A stretch of 64,000 nt of DNA from Dryococelus australis. Taxonomy: Eukaryota > Arthropoda > Insecta > Phasmatodea > Phasmatidae. This document shows, one piece after another, positions 10,684 through 22,720 of the stretch. The stretch covers positions 294,024,466-294,088,465 of the forward strand of contig CM057009.1 in the NCBI GenBank assembly GCA_029891345.1. The letters are read 5' to 3'. A model generated the notes under the pieces. It saw nothing but the letters and a program-made list of their open reading frames with translations, had not been told where the DNA came from and searched no databases. The position numbers and the translations under genes were made by a program. The stretch's first letter is position 1; the number at the start of each line of letters is the position of its first letter.

Positions 10684-13600
10684 TCACACGACTTGCTGCT
10701 GCTCCAATACTCTCTTGTAATCTTCAAATGTTATTTTATACTTAAGGCTTGCTTTCTGGATGCCCTTTGCCTTCCTTGTAATCTTTTCTCCACACACATA
10801 GCTATACATTTTAGCTCGCAGTCCTATGAACTCACTCAACAGTTCCCCACCATAATCAACTTTAAATTTTCCCACTACTTTCCTGCTGGTGGGTGAGTAG
10901 CAGGTATGAGTGGGAGGGGGGTAGGAGCTGGTACCCATCTCTTCCATGAGTGCAGGTTCTGCGGCCAGGTCTTCACAGTAATCCTGCATTTTAATTTCGT
11001 AAATTAACGAGTTGGCATCTGTATATATTAAATTGATGTTTCCTTCACACTTCTTACTCATGATGTCACGATGGAACCTAATTATTGGAGTTTTGGAGAG
11101 GTCGAGCACTGAAAAGCCGGCATAAATGGGTTTGTGAAACACTATAGACTCGTTTCCATTTTCATTAAATATAGGTTTTCTGTATATATTGTTCGGCACT
11201 TGAAAGCGGGCTTTGAAATCAAGCTTTTCAGTATTCTTTCATTGTACACTGATTCCATGACTTGACATTTCCTTTTATTTTCCATTAATTTTCCAAAAGT
11301 GGCATTGTTACTGAGTTTTAAAAAAATCTTTCTCAAAATCATTGCCAGCTGCCTTCCTTTTTTCCGTGTTGAGGTCGATGTATGGTTTGAGCCATGCCTT
11401 TTGTTCAAACTGCAGCACATAATGAAATTTCGTAACTTTAAGTCCATTATTAATAGCTTGTTTCATGGAGATGTAATGTACAATACAATTTTTCTTTTCA
11501 TCCAGAGTCATCAATAATTTTGGTCTTGCCACCTGGAGGGCACTTGTTGGTGGGCAAGAACGGCAGGTATTTGTGCGAGTTGTGGAGTTCTACGGGATAT
11601 TTTGCATCTACCTCCAGCATGTAGCCGAACAGGCAATCGTCTAGCACCGCCGTTACATCGATGTCGGAGCTCGCCTATTGGAAGTCACATATGGGGAGGG
11701 GCAGAGACATTGCCCACCCGTACAAGTTGTTTGAATCTATGTACTGGAGGTAGATGGATGGCTTCGTGGCATCGTATGGGGACGGGATGTACTTATTATT
11801 GACTTTTGCATTGCTTTCGCACATTGGACCACTTCGCCTCTTATACCGTCTTCGATGGATAAATACTTGTCATAATCGGTTATAAGTTCTAACTCGACCT
11901 TGGTATGCTTCAACATTGTGTCGAAGGGGAAGCCCAGCATGCTCACATAAAGGACACAGTCCAGGCCATAGTTTTCCAGGCACAGTTTCCTAAAGTTGTC
12001 AAACACTTCTGACAAAAACAACAAATCAGTTTTCAAATAAATATTACAATAATGTTCCAGTTTCTCGCAGTTGAATTTTTGCCAGACTTTAGGGGCATGA
12101 TCATAATCTTCTTCACTTATGGCCATGTCCATCAATCTTTTGTAAATTTTTTCGCGGGGGGGCAACTGTGTCTCTTCCAGTTTCTGCAGACAGTCTATGT
12201 AGTCGTAGGGGAATACACCCCTTCTCCCTACTAATTTCAGCTCGTATGGGCTGAAGAATTTAGCTGTATTTTTTAACTGGCCTCTCGGCAGGTTTTCAGC
12301 GAAGGTGGCAAAGCTGGCTGACATGAAGTGGAAGGTATCTATAAATTTCAGTGAGTATCTCTCCCCCAGCTATTTAGAGATAGCTATTAATTTCTCCTCT
12401 TTATGCAGGATGACGAATATATTCTCTTCATGATAGTCCAGATGCTTTATTATTAAGTTCTCGTCGTATGTCAGGTTATGGGATAACACGGGCAATCTTT
12501 CGGACGATGGTGGAGTTTGTTACAGTTATTGCAGGTGGTCCCAATATAGTTTCTGTTGAAGTTGCCATGGTCCATTACCTTTCGGTTTTCTTGCATGAAT
12601 TCTTGTTCACAGTAATAGCAGGTATCAGAAATGGCATATTAAGTAATTGTAGGTTGCTGAGCAGCTTCATGGGTTCGCTTGTCTCATATATTTACTTTAA
12701 TTTATGCCTGGCATCAACAATCTCTTCGATGAATTTTTTTGCAGCCTCTTCTCCAGTGTAAATTCTCAGTTCTGTTGGAAGGCCTGTTGTTTTAGCAGCA
12801 GGTATACTGTTGTGGTCCACTTGAATATAATAACAGAAAATGTATGCCTCATGTTTCTGGTAAAAGTGCGTGCTTGATGTCTGCGGATTAGCCTGGGAGG
12901 TTTGAATAGGCAGAATCGTTGCCTCTAAATCAGCATAATAAAACTACTGGCATCTTGTCTGCATTGTGGTAATTTTTAAATTTCAGGGTTTGAATTCTTC
13001 CCTTTGTGTCGTGGCTTGGCATCTCAATCCAGGTAGGAGCATCAGGGCTGCAAATTCTTTTTCCACTCTGCCAGCATTTCCTCGCCTGTTTTTCCTGTCA
13101 CTCATGCAATGTCGTGGTAGGATGTAGTACAACTTTTGCAAATGTGAATCTTTTCCTTGTGGGCTGTTATCTGAGATCTCATCAAAATGTTTGATGTATG
13201 TTAAATGTGCATTGCCTTCGTTGGTAAGGAAGAGAAGATCAAAATGTATAGGCTTCTCTTCATTGCAGACTCTTCTTGGCACCACCTTGTTTACATAATT
13301 TAGAATAAACACATTTTCCATCACTCCAGGATTTTTCTTCTCAAATTTGCTTATTTGGTAAAGAGGTGTGGGGAACTCGATGCCATCAATGATGAACTTG
13401 CTTTCCAGTTTTCTGTAGAGGTGGTTGACTCGTTCTGGGTGTTCTCCTTCTATGTATCTGGTGAGTATGGCCCACTTGAATTACTTGTAATCCTCGTTCT
13501 GCGGGTTTATTACTGCGTGCTTCTTTTTCATTGGCGCTGGAAAATCAATGTAGCTGGATACGCACACTGGGTCCAATTTATTTATTCTGAGCTGCATTCT

Positions 13601-13768
13601 CTGTACTGTGGTGAGTGTCCATCCAAATCCTATAGACATGTACTCGTCCTCCTCTTGAAATATTTTGACCAAGCTGGCTGCCACTTGTATTTTCTTCTGG
13701 GTGAACATGTATTTGGATTTTCTGCTCCTAATCGTGAAAATATTTTGATTTTTTTTTTGCATATTTAA
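10684..13768 (-). pseudogene. Family B DNA polymerase (protein-primed, Maverick/virus-like), decayed copy 1
   Basis: Read from 13762 down to 10684. In order: an N-terminal block with SIGFGWTLTTV, RINKLDP and KKKHAVINPQNEDYK (13481-13762); a linker (12983-13324) with ICNEEKP-like and LLFLTNEGNAHLTYIKHF blocks; a cysteine-rich part near 12500-12770 (YTGEEAAKKFIEEI, CYYCEQEF, TTCNNCNKL, RLPVLSHNLTY); the exonuclease/palm junction in 11737-12324 (GVFPYDYIDCLQKLEETQLPP, IYLKTDLLFLSEVFDNF); then palm and thumb blocks in 11308-11532, 11142-11447 and 10684-11199 (NATFGKLMEN, IYAGFSVLDLSK, KAKGIQKASLK, ITFEDYK). These match the DNA_pol_B_2 type that replicates linear elements from a protein primer. 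Motif C, normally YxDTDS, reads YTDANS here, so one metal-binding Asp is lost. At least five frame breaks make this non-functional. A Maverick/Polinton or adintovirus-like source is likely but unproven. Confidence 0.82.
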
Positions 13769-13904
13769 AATTTTGGGAAAAATATGTTTCTTTTTGTTTT
13801 GAATGGTAGATTTTGAACATATGGTAAGTAAGATTAAGATCCTATGACATCATCCAAGGATAAGGTTAAAAGTTTTCATCATATAAACGTTTTCTGATCT
13901 TGTC

Positions 13905-13990
13905 AGGTTGTTGAGCAGTCTAAGACATTTGATTTAAGCTCTAGTTTCTTGTAAAGGTAGCGTGGGTTCGAATCCTGGGCAATGCAATTA
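13905..13990 (+). repeat. tRNA-derived SINE-like fragment
   Basis: A perfect pol III B box (GGTTCGAATCC) at about 13965 ends a tRNA-like stretch starting near GAGCAGTCTAAGAC. The long spacer before the T-arm recalls a class II (Leu/Ser-type) tRNA. The acceptor stem does not pair well, so this is more likely a SINE head or tRNA pseudogene than a working tRNA. Confidence 0.45.
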
Positions 13991-14599
13991 ATTTTCAGAC
14001 ATATATTGAGACAGTCGAGATGGTCTCATTCGCAGTTCGTCTGTCGTCCGAGTAAGAGTTCTCTTTCTCTGAATGAGTTCGAGTGACTTGAGACTTAGCT
14101 ACATCATTTTTTGATATATAAAAGCAGTGTGCGTGTCGTTGCTACAAATAATCGAGAACATCTTTCTCTCATCATGGAGGTTTAGTGATAATGATGGTTT
14201 GTTGTTCTAGATGTCAGATAATTTTTATCAGCTAATGTGACATATGAAAAGCTTAAATCACTTGCAGCACTCGACACAGTTACTGAACTTGCGTACCTAC
14301 CTAACTAAAGAATTATTTCTGATGTATGCACGATATGAAATAAAATGGGTTTGCAAGAGAAAAAGAAAACGTGTATCCAACATTGAAATATGTATAAGTG
14401 TAAAGACGAATTGTTGTTTGATGGTTAAATCCGCATGTTAGATAATGAACAGGTTTATTATCCTTCATATAACACTGCATCAAGCATATTGCTTTTTAAA
14501 TATTCATACTTAGCAGATCTATAGTGAAATAGTTGTAATTGATCACATACACTAATTGTTCTGTTGTGAAAACAGTATATAAGATTGCATCATGTAAGA

Positions 14600-16030
14600 A
14601 CAGGTGTAATTTCGCCAATGACCGTGGCGGAAGGGATCGTCACAAGTGGAATCATCTACTATGACAATGTACCCTCCTAAAGATGGCATCAATGGTTGAA
14701 GAGTTGCCATCTGTAACACCGACAGTATCGACGACTGTATTATTTATACATATATACTTTTGTATTTTGTCGCAGCACTCTCAGCCATAATGGCACTTCC
14801 ACGCTTCGGCCTCCCACTAGGCTGGGAAGAGGAATCACGTCCTCTCATCGCAAGGCGACCAGGATTAATGCGACTGCTAGCCAGATCCTAAGCCCAAACC
14901 TGGCACGTCCACTCATCCTTGCCCCCTCTACCACAGAGGACCTGAGACCCTCGCACTCAGAAACCAAACGTGTGGTCTGACCGGGGTTCTGCCCATACCC
15001 CTAGTGCCTCTCCAGGGCACAACTGAAGCAGGTTGCTGCTCATCGCCCAGTATCTCCACAAGAGTGGGAATCTCTCCAGACCTCCTCCAGTATACAGAGT
15101 CAACCACCGCCAGTACGAGTTCAACCACAATGGTCGGTCACCAGAGAGAACCTCTAGTGGGGCCAACTGGTCGTCCCATGCTACCCCTTAATTTCCATGG
15201 CACTTGTGGGTTATTCATGACCGACTGCTCCACCGATGGCATGGGAGAGGAAATCCCTTCCACACAAGGTGGTTGAGAACACCTCACCGGGCATAAGCCT
15301 TACACCCAATTAAGAGCCGATCACTCTTCCACTCCCTGGGAGCGTGGAGTAGTTATCGGCTCTTGCAAGGTGTGGCCTTACCATGACTCAGAATGGCTAC
15401 TACCCCAGCGACCGAGTCACCAGGGAGCAGGCAGGGCCCTTCCCTGCTGTCGTGGGTCACCAGAAATAGCAGCCCTTGCTCTGACATTGGAGAATTTATA
15501 TCATCTATCGTCATGCATTCTCCAAAGTTTCATCACTGCATCCAAGCCATCGCTCCCCTTCACGCGACAGTTCCTTACATGCCACGTTCCCAGTTCGAGG
15601 GAGCTATATCGGCCACATTCCATTGCATGTCTTTGACATTCTACTCACATTGATATATAGACATTGGACCCCAACAGCCTGAGTGCCAAGTGGTCCAACA
15701 CCCCGCCAAGTGGTCGAGCCTAGGTACTATGTATCGGTTCAACCATCACGGCAGATATCCCTGACCAGTCGCGAGGAAACTGGCAACCCATAGGTAACAA
15801 GCAGCGTAGCCCAATTTGCGGGATCAGGGGTGGCACGGGATGCCTTGGGATGCCTTGGGTGGAGAGAGGCTATCCGAGATGATTCATCCACCCTGAATGG
15901 GTCGTGTGTGGTGCATCTTGCCTCGGCTACTATAGAATGGTACTGCAACACCACCTCTTATGTCAAGGACCTTCCTCCTAGGCTACTACACCCCAGGGAT
16001 ATAGCCCGAAAAGTGTCTCACCTGGGTTTC
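14600..16030. other. GC-richer unclassified block
   Basis: This stretch has clearly higher GC than its flanks and repeats related phrases such as GGCACTTCCACG / GGCACTTGTGGG and GGAAGAGGAATCACGTCC / GGAGAGGAAATCCCTTCC, suggesting internal duplication. ORFs on both strands (14928-15166, 15004-15276, 15370-15653, 15739-15954) show no family motif. It could be an untranslated part of a retroelement or an old duplicated promoter-like block. I cannot assign it. Confidence 0.5.
15312..15364. other. Long hairpin with 10-bp perfect outer stem
   Basis: AAGAGCCGAT is followed 33 bases later by its exact reverse complement ATCGGCTCTT, and inner segments TCCAC / GTGGA can pair further. The whole fold is 53 nt. 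It sits inside the GC-richer block. No CTRR end follows, which argues against a Helitron 3' terminus. Confidence 0.6.
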
Positions 16031-16084
16031 TGAAGAGTTACTACAAGCATTATGGCATCAATGTTGTTATTGTGGAAATACTCT

Positions 16085-16735
16085 TGGCCAAAGTTGTAAT
16101 GCGTGCCGAAATGAAAGCAGTCATTTCTTGTTCAGTCCAGCCTACAAGTCATTACACTCTGATAATTGCGATGCTGTGTTTACTCGTAGTGATATACTAT
16201 ATATACATAAGAAGAAGTGTAAAGGTACTGTATGTCGATCATCGGGAAGCGAGTGCAAGTATTACAGCAAGACATTTGTGACTAAGTTCAGCGCCAGACA
16301 ACATGAAGATAGTAACTGTTTATTTGTCATCAGCTACAAGACCTACATATGAGTTAACTGCAATGCTGTTTGTGCAAATAAGCCTACCTAGACTGCTCAC
16401 AATAAGATTTGTACCATAACATTAGCATAAAGCATAAGTACTTTTGTTGAACAGAGACAATGTTTGAGTGTATGTAATACTATGTATTTTTTATAAGTGT
16501 GTGAAATAATGATAAAGTGTATGGAAGACTATTGTTTTTATTCATTTTATCATCAACTGACACCATGCAGGTGCATAAATGTTATGTGCTGATTTAAGCT
16601 ATCAGACAGCGTCCGCATTAAATATATGCATATATGTGTTTGGTGTAGCTATTGAGATAGACTCCGCTGGCAATTTAAATTGTAATTAGAAGAGACATAC
16701 AAGACTTTTTGATGAAATTATTTTTCCTGGCATAT
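16085..16735 (+). repeat. Inverted-repeat arm L, with C2HC finger-like coding and 3' UTR
   Basis: About 640 bp here is homologous to the reverse complement of 43795-44435, with roughly 75-80% identity judged by eye and small gaps. The first part (16128-16352 is open) encodes SPAYKSLHSDNC, then KKKCKGTVC, then ECKYYSKTF and RQHEDSNC. In the partner arm the same place reads ECKYCSKTF, giving C-x2-C-x12-H-x4-C, a C2HC/C2H2-type zinc finger, so Cys-to-Tyr has broken the finger here. After the stop comes conserved AT-rich sequence with AATAATGATAAAG, a weak poly(A)-signal-like region. This is either a dispersed repeat carrying a finger-protein 3' end or a terminal inverted repeat. Confidence 0.7.
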
Positions 16736-17652
16736 CGGGATGTGTAAAAAAACAAATTATTATATATAAGTCTGAAAAATAAATGAATACATCAAACAGG
16801 TGCAATATATAATGGATTTTTAAAAATAAATGTTATAAGTGAATGGTTTGTAGGTGTTGAGATGGCTCTAACATAACTATTTCTTATAGTGAATGGTCTC
16901 AGGTGAATAGAATATCCTGTTATGGTGGTAACATGTTTGCGAGGAGAGTTCAAAATGTTTGTCTATAAGAGAGATTAAATGGAATACTGGTAGGAAATTT
17001 TCTCTAGTAATTGGAATATCTTGGATGTGTATAGTTACTAAGTGCTGGTAGAATGTTCGAGCCTACGTCCTTCCGAATATGTGTATATATATTATTCGCC
17101 TTCGCGTGATATACGACTAAGGCATATGTTGTTTATTTTTTGTATGTTAGATGTATATGGAGATACTTATTTTTTAAGGAGTTCTGCAGAAATATTTTTT
17201 TAAAAAGTAATGCATTATAATCTTTATGATATGTTTAATTACCCATCGCTGGATTTTAGATATGTTATATTCTTCCCTTGTATGTTACTACTGTTAAGTT
17301 TTTAAAAGCTTGTGACTTTAATGTGGCTAAATGCTGTATATTAAACGTACATTTTGGGGTACTCAGTGATGAACTCAAATATATTCAGGTTCCTCTGTGT
17401 ATTTAAATCACTATCAAATTACATCTTGCTACAATATGTTTTACAACTCTTTACAATATGTTAGTTACTAGTTAAATCGGAGGAGCTATCATTACGTTTA
17501 CTCGGTTACATTGTGTTAAATATTAATGTGATTCGTTATTAAATTACTTGTTTATATAAATGGCCACTCTGACTAGTCTACTATGTTCCAACCTTACCTT
17601 GTCCATGATACCGGAAGCTGATGACTAGACGCATGTTGGCGGACGGTAATCT

Positions 17653-17969
17653 CCCCCCCCCCCCCATCTATGGGCGTCTTTCTGGCGCTGTGTCATGGCG
17701 GCAAAAGCCACGTTCGCCGCGTTTCCCGCTGTAATATAATCGACGCGTTTGCCTGCCCGGCGGGGTTTGTTTAAAGGCGCTCAAGACTTCACTCCACTTC
17801 TTCGCAATTTGTTTGTGCTACCACAATCAGGCTAGCATGCCAGTTGCTGCACGTAACACTACGTTCACGAAGGGTATACATGGTTGGTGTGTTTAGGGAA
17901 ACCAGATTGGTAGCAAGCAATGAAGGTTTTAATATTTACTTCATTGTGTTTGTGTGTGTGTGTGTGTGG
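17653..17969. repeat. Poly(C) run and (GT)n microsatellite
   Basis: A run of 13 C occurs at 17653-17665, and a nearly perfect (TG)10 tract at 17950-17969. The DNA between them (17670-17940) is GC-richer than its surroundings but shows no gene. Confidence 0.85.
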
Positions 17970-17999
17970 AAGGTATACTAAGAACGGATATTTAGTCTC

Positions 18000-20900
18000 T
18001 CTTGTTTTTATACCATTATAATATTATGACCTTGGTATGTTCATTGGTTGACTGTTTTGGTGGTGTGTCTTGCTTGTATGACCTATCAGTATGATAGTAA
18101 CAATGTCTTAAATGTGTGATTGGGACATTGCAGTAGTTTAAGTTGATGGTAGTACGGAGATTATTTTGATGGAATAGCTTTGTATTTAAAAGTGATGCAC
18201 CTGTATGGCTGTTAAACAGGAATACAGGAGGTATGATGACAGATGTGATGGTTAGTATAGAAAGTCGAAATGTATGGCTTCAATATTATGTTGGTTAGTC
18301 TTGAGAAGCCCTCTACCCCGTCAGGGTGCAGGAGACTCAAATATACCTCACTCCTCTAGTTACAACAACCAACCCTATACCAAATCGCGGGGCGAAAAGC
18401 GATCTCGACTTGAATACTTTTATGCATCAATTTCGAGACTAATTATACTTAACTTTAAACGTTGAATTTATTTACTAGAAAACTTAATGCAGCAGAGTAT
18501 ATTCTTTTAATACCAGAAAATGCAAAGGTTCAACACTACGGGGATTAAGTCCGTCAAAGTTCCTTTCGGTTACCACTTATTTACCAATAAATATGTGGTT
18601 TGATTACACCAATTTTTCATCGTTGAGATCAATTTACGTAAGTACCGTACGCTAGGAAATATCTGGCCGTATTACCAATGTTCCATTTCATTTCATTTCG
18701 TTTCTACGGCAATGCGAAAGTTTACCTCACAAAACAATTATTATTGCAACATTCATTAACAATTTAAATCACTCTCTAAAATGTTTGGGAATATTCAAAT
18801 CGCAAATGGAAACCACTAATATCTCCAGGCCTATAATTTTTATTTGTAATAACGCCAGTAATAAATGTTACTGCACAACAACTATTTTTATGGCTCCGGT
18901 TTTTTACTATACAAAGTACGTCAGAAACTGTCTTCAGAATGGGCCTTGCACCGACTACGACAATCTTTTTAAAACCACAAAAAAATCACTGACGCAGACG
19001 CCCACGAAACTGAACGGGCGCAGAAATTTCCGCCGTCTCATACCTGCAGTAAATTTGTCAATGCCAAATTGCGAAGACTGGATGAACCTCCAGCTGGACA
19101 CCGCAGGCAGCAGCGATGAACGGCACTCAAGAAGTACCTCCAAGCATAAGGCGATCGAATAGGACCTCGGGCGACGACAGGAGACGCTCGGTGTCTCAGG
19201 AGACGTCAATTTGCAGCGTCGCATTCCAATCAGCACGGCGCACGCACACAATGTCGCTTCCTCGAGTACGCTAAAATATTCCCAGCTGTTTTCACGCACT
19301 CGTCATAAACGATCCACAAAATTTATGATGGCAGCCACAAAGTCAAACGCCCTCTGGTATTAGTGCAATTTAAAGTGAGTTGGAGTTTCGCTCGGCAAAG
19401 AATAATGGAATCAGCTTTCCTCACGCCGCCCGTTGATTTTACGATAGAAAAGATTTCGTGCCACCGTGCCACCACATAACTCGTTCCAGAACTACGCGAG
19501 CAATCTTTCAACACTATCGCGGCATGCACAAATATTACGTTCATTATCATGCCCATACTAGGATACCAGTCATCCACAATTACAAACGATTTTCAACCAT
19601 TTCAGAAATATGCTATCATATGCCCGCACGCACTTTACACTGCCCTGCGAAAATAGTTCCCGTCACACAGGCGATTTAATTAGCACATGCGGCGCGCTCG
19701 CGCTCAAGGTCAAGGCTCGAATTCCTGCGATCGCCTTGCACGAACAGCTGACGGAGACTCCCCCTCCTACCACGCCCCCCCCCCCCAAACAAGTCGTAGT
19801 CCACAAGTCACGCCATGCAGAGGGCGCATTCTGGAGGTGACTTTTACAACTGAAGACGCACAACCAAAACAGAATATAAAATATTAATATCTATGAATAT
19901 ATAAGAATAGCACCATAAAAATATTTAAAAAATATTTCCAATAGATAATAGGGATAGGCCGGCCTAAAATTAAGCAATATACCACACTGTAAAAGACGCA
20001 CATTAAAAATACCAAACTATACTTACCATAATACAAGGGTTACCAACCATGGCTAAAAATTACTAAGAAGCCCAAATAACATTCTGTGACGATCATAATC
20101 GTTACAGTCTGCTAATAATGCGAATTGTATGTAGGCTTTTCATTGGTAGAGGTGCTTTTAGAACTTTTATAATGCATGACCTCTCTGCTTGGTTCTTATA
20201 GGTAGCTTCTTTTGGTAATATTTTTCTTTAGTATGTCTGACTATTATGTTTTGGGTTGGTATGGTCACTTGAAATGGCTGAAATGAATAGAGTAACACAA
20301 TGGTTACTGTGTGGACTGTCTGTATGGTCCGGTATTAGCTAGTACATCTTACTGGTATAGCTTATCGGTATGACTTGGTTGTACAGTTAGTTTATTGTAT
20401 AGTTGGTACAGCCATTATGTTGATTGGTATGACCTGATCCATGTTCAATTGTTTTAGCAGTATGACAAGTGTAGCTTCATTGGTGTGGGGATAATTGTTT
20501 AATTGCGTGATAAGTTTCTAACAGCGGAATGGTTTGATGGGATTGTTAGTTAGTATGAGAGGGGCAAAATGCTTAGCTGGTATGGCTGTTAGTATGATAT
20601 GGTATCTGGGAATTAAGACTGTATGGGTGTCATAGGTTGTTAAATTAATAGTATTGATATTATGATAGCGTGGTTGGAGCTTATGATTGGAATATTTGAT
20701 TGGCTCGGTTGCTGGTATGGCTTGTTTATATGTGTAACTGATGAAGTTAGATGGGGTGAAATGGTAGGCAATATAGTTGACTGTTATTATTGATCAGTAA
20801 GTCTGAGTTATGGTGGTGTATATGGCCTGTATTGCTAATAGCATGCTTGGGTTAGAGAGAATGCCATGGTTTGGGCTGTATGTATTGGTTGGTATGGCTA

Positions 20901-22720
20901 TCTGCTGTGGTGGTTCGTTGATATATAAAGATTGTATAGTATGCTGGTATCTTGAGTTGTATGGCTTTCGACATTGCATGGATGAGGTAAGCTAATGTCA
21001 TGGTAAAAGTTATTAGATATCTGTTTTAGTACTCGGGTCCATTAGGTTATCAATATGGTTTCTAAGTATTCTGGAGGTATGTTATCTGGTAGGTTTGGTA
21101 AGAACAGCTATTAGTATGGATGGCTGGCATAATTAACTGGTTCGTTGGTTGATGGAGTGATTTATATTAATGTCCGGTATGCTGGAGGGTTGTCACACAG
21201 TATGTTTTGGTTGGTGGGGTTAATGAATGGTGTAGGGTTGGTATGAAATGAATAGTTCTTATGTTTCATATACAATGTGAACTTGGCATGACTGAATTAT
21301 GCTAGGTTCATGGTTGGTATAGTACCCAGTACTCCTTGATTGCAAGGTTACTCATATTTGGTTTCGTATGTCTGAGGTGTGGCAGCCAGCAGTTTTTTTT
21401 TGGTATGGATGTTTGATAGAGTGATTTGTATTAATGTCTGGAATAGTATTTGTCTGGTGTCTTATGGTATGACAAACATGCTGGACATGCGATTTTTTTG
21501 GAAGGTCAGTGTGAGCCGAGGTCTGCTTGAATTCTAGTAAACAGTGTGTATATTTCGTTTGATGATGCTTGGTAGAGCAGAGTGTATGGGTGGTATTGTT
21601 GAACTGAGATTTTCTTCCGTTATAGGTAATGGCATGTTGGTAGGCCTGGTATGACTTGGGTTGTAAAGGTTGATATGGTTGTATACTGACTAGTATATAT
21701 TTGGCTGGTGTCTGATGACAATTATGTTATGGCAGACATGATGAAGTTACGATTTTTGGAATATTTTAGTGGGTGTTGGCTGAGGTATGCTTGAATTCTA
21801 GTGAACAGTAAAAGTGGTGAGTATATTTAGTCTTGCGATGTTTGGTGTAATCAGGTAGTTTATTTTATGGGTGGTGTGATATTTGGCTGATGTCTGATGG
21901 TAATGACAAACATGTTGGATTTACGATTTTAGGTATATTTTAGTGGGTATGGACTGAGGTATGCTTGAATTCTAGTGGATGGTATGAGTGGTGAGTATAT
22001 TTAGTCTGATGATGCTTGGTAGAGCAGATTGTATGGGTGGTAGGAGTGATGGAACTATGGAGCTAGATAATTTGAAGAGTTCTAAAACATGCTTAAAGCC
22101 ATCAAGAATCTTGTTTATGCTAACTCCTCCGCATCCTCCCGTTTGCGTGGGTTATCATGGATGGAATGTTGGATGATATGTTTTCCAGAATATATGTCTT
22201 GTGATTGTCGGTGTATTTCGAATGGCCTGGACAGTATGTATGCATGTAATGCTAAGGCATGCCTGAGTTAAAGAGTTTGGCATGACTGGTCAGAGCATTT
22301 TGACTGGTGTCAGTCGGCATGGTGGATGGTATGAGAAGTTGATTGTGTCACTGGTATGGACTGTGTGCTTGCTTTGTATGGTCTGTGTGGAAGAATGGTT
22401 GAGGTATGCTATAGTTTAAATGGTTGGAAGGTATAAGTGATGTTGGTTGGTAGAACAAGTAGAATGGATGTTATGTTATGGACTGGCCTCAGCTATATGG
22501 TTGATCGAGTTTTGATGGATATTGTGCTTGGTGTATTATGTGGTGTAGTTGAATTGAGTTTTTCTTTAGTTATAGGAGATGGGGTGTTGGGTGGTCTGGT
22601 ATGACTTGGGTTATATAATGGATTGTATGTGTGGTCAGTATATTTTTGACAGGTATTGACCAGCAGAGCAGAAAGTCTGAGTGGTAAGTAAATTTTTTAT
22701 AAGGCCAGTGTGAGTAATTA
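18000..22720. repeat. G/T-rich block with dispersed TGGTATG words
   Basis: The plus strand is strikingly G+T rich from about 20100 on, with TTGGTATGG, GGTATGAC and TGGTTGGTATG recurring every few tens of bases. Within it, related units of about 150-250 bp start near 21440, 21705, 21880 and 22500. They share a GTCTGATGGTAATGACAAACATG-like start, an ATTTTAGTGGGT middle and TGAGGTATGCTTGAATTCTAGTG. A few ORFs exist but none has a domain. This looks like an old satellite or an expanded non-coding repeat. Between 18000 and 20100 the composition is more mixed, with short unrecognised ORFs at 18785-19840. Confidence 0.6.
20724..20845. repeat. Short repeat (copy 2)
   Basis: This is the second copy of the 122-bp sequence found inside the RT relic at 533-657, same orientation, starting ATATGTGTAACTGATGAAG and ending AATAGCATG. 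The flanks differ completely from those of copy 1, which places the shared boundaries within a few bases. Confidence 0.7.

Noticed and set aside
15312-15364. Helitron 3' terminus
   Set aside because: The hairpin is far longer than Helitron end hairpins and is not followed by CTRR. No Rep/helicase coding is seen.
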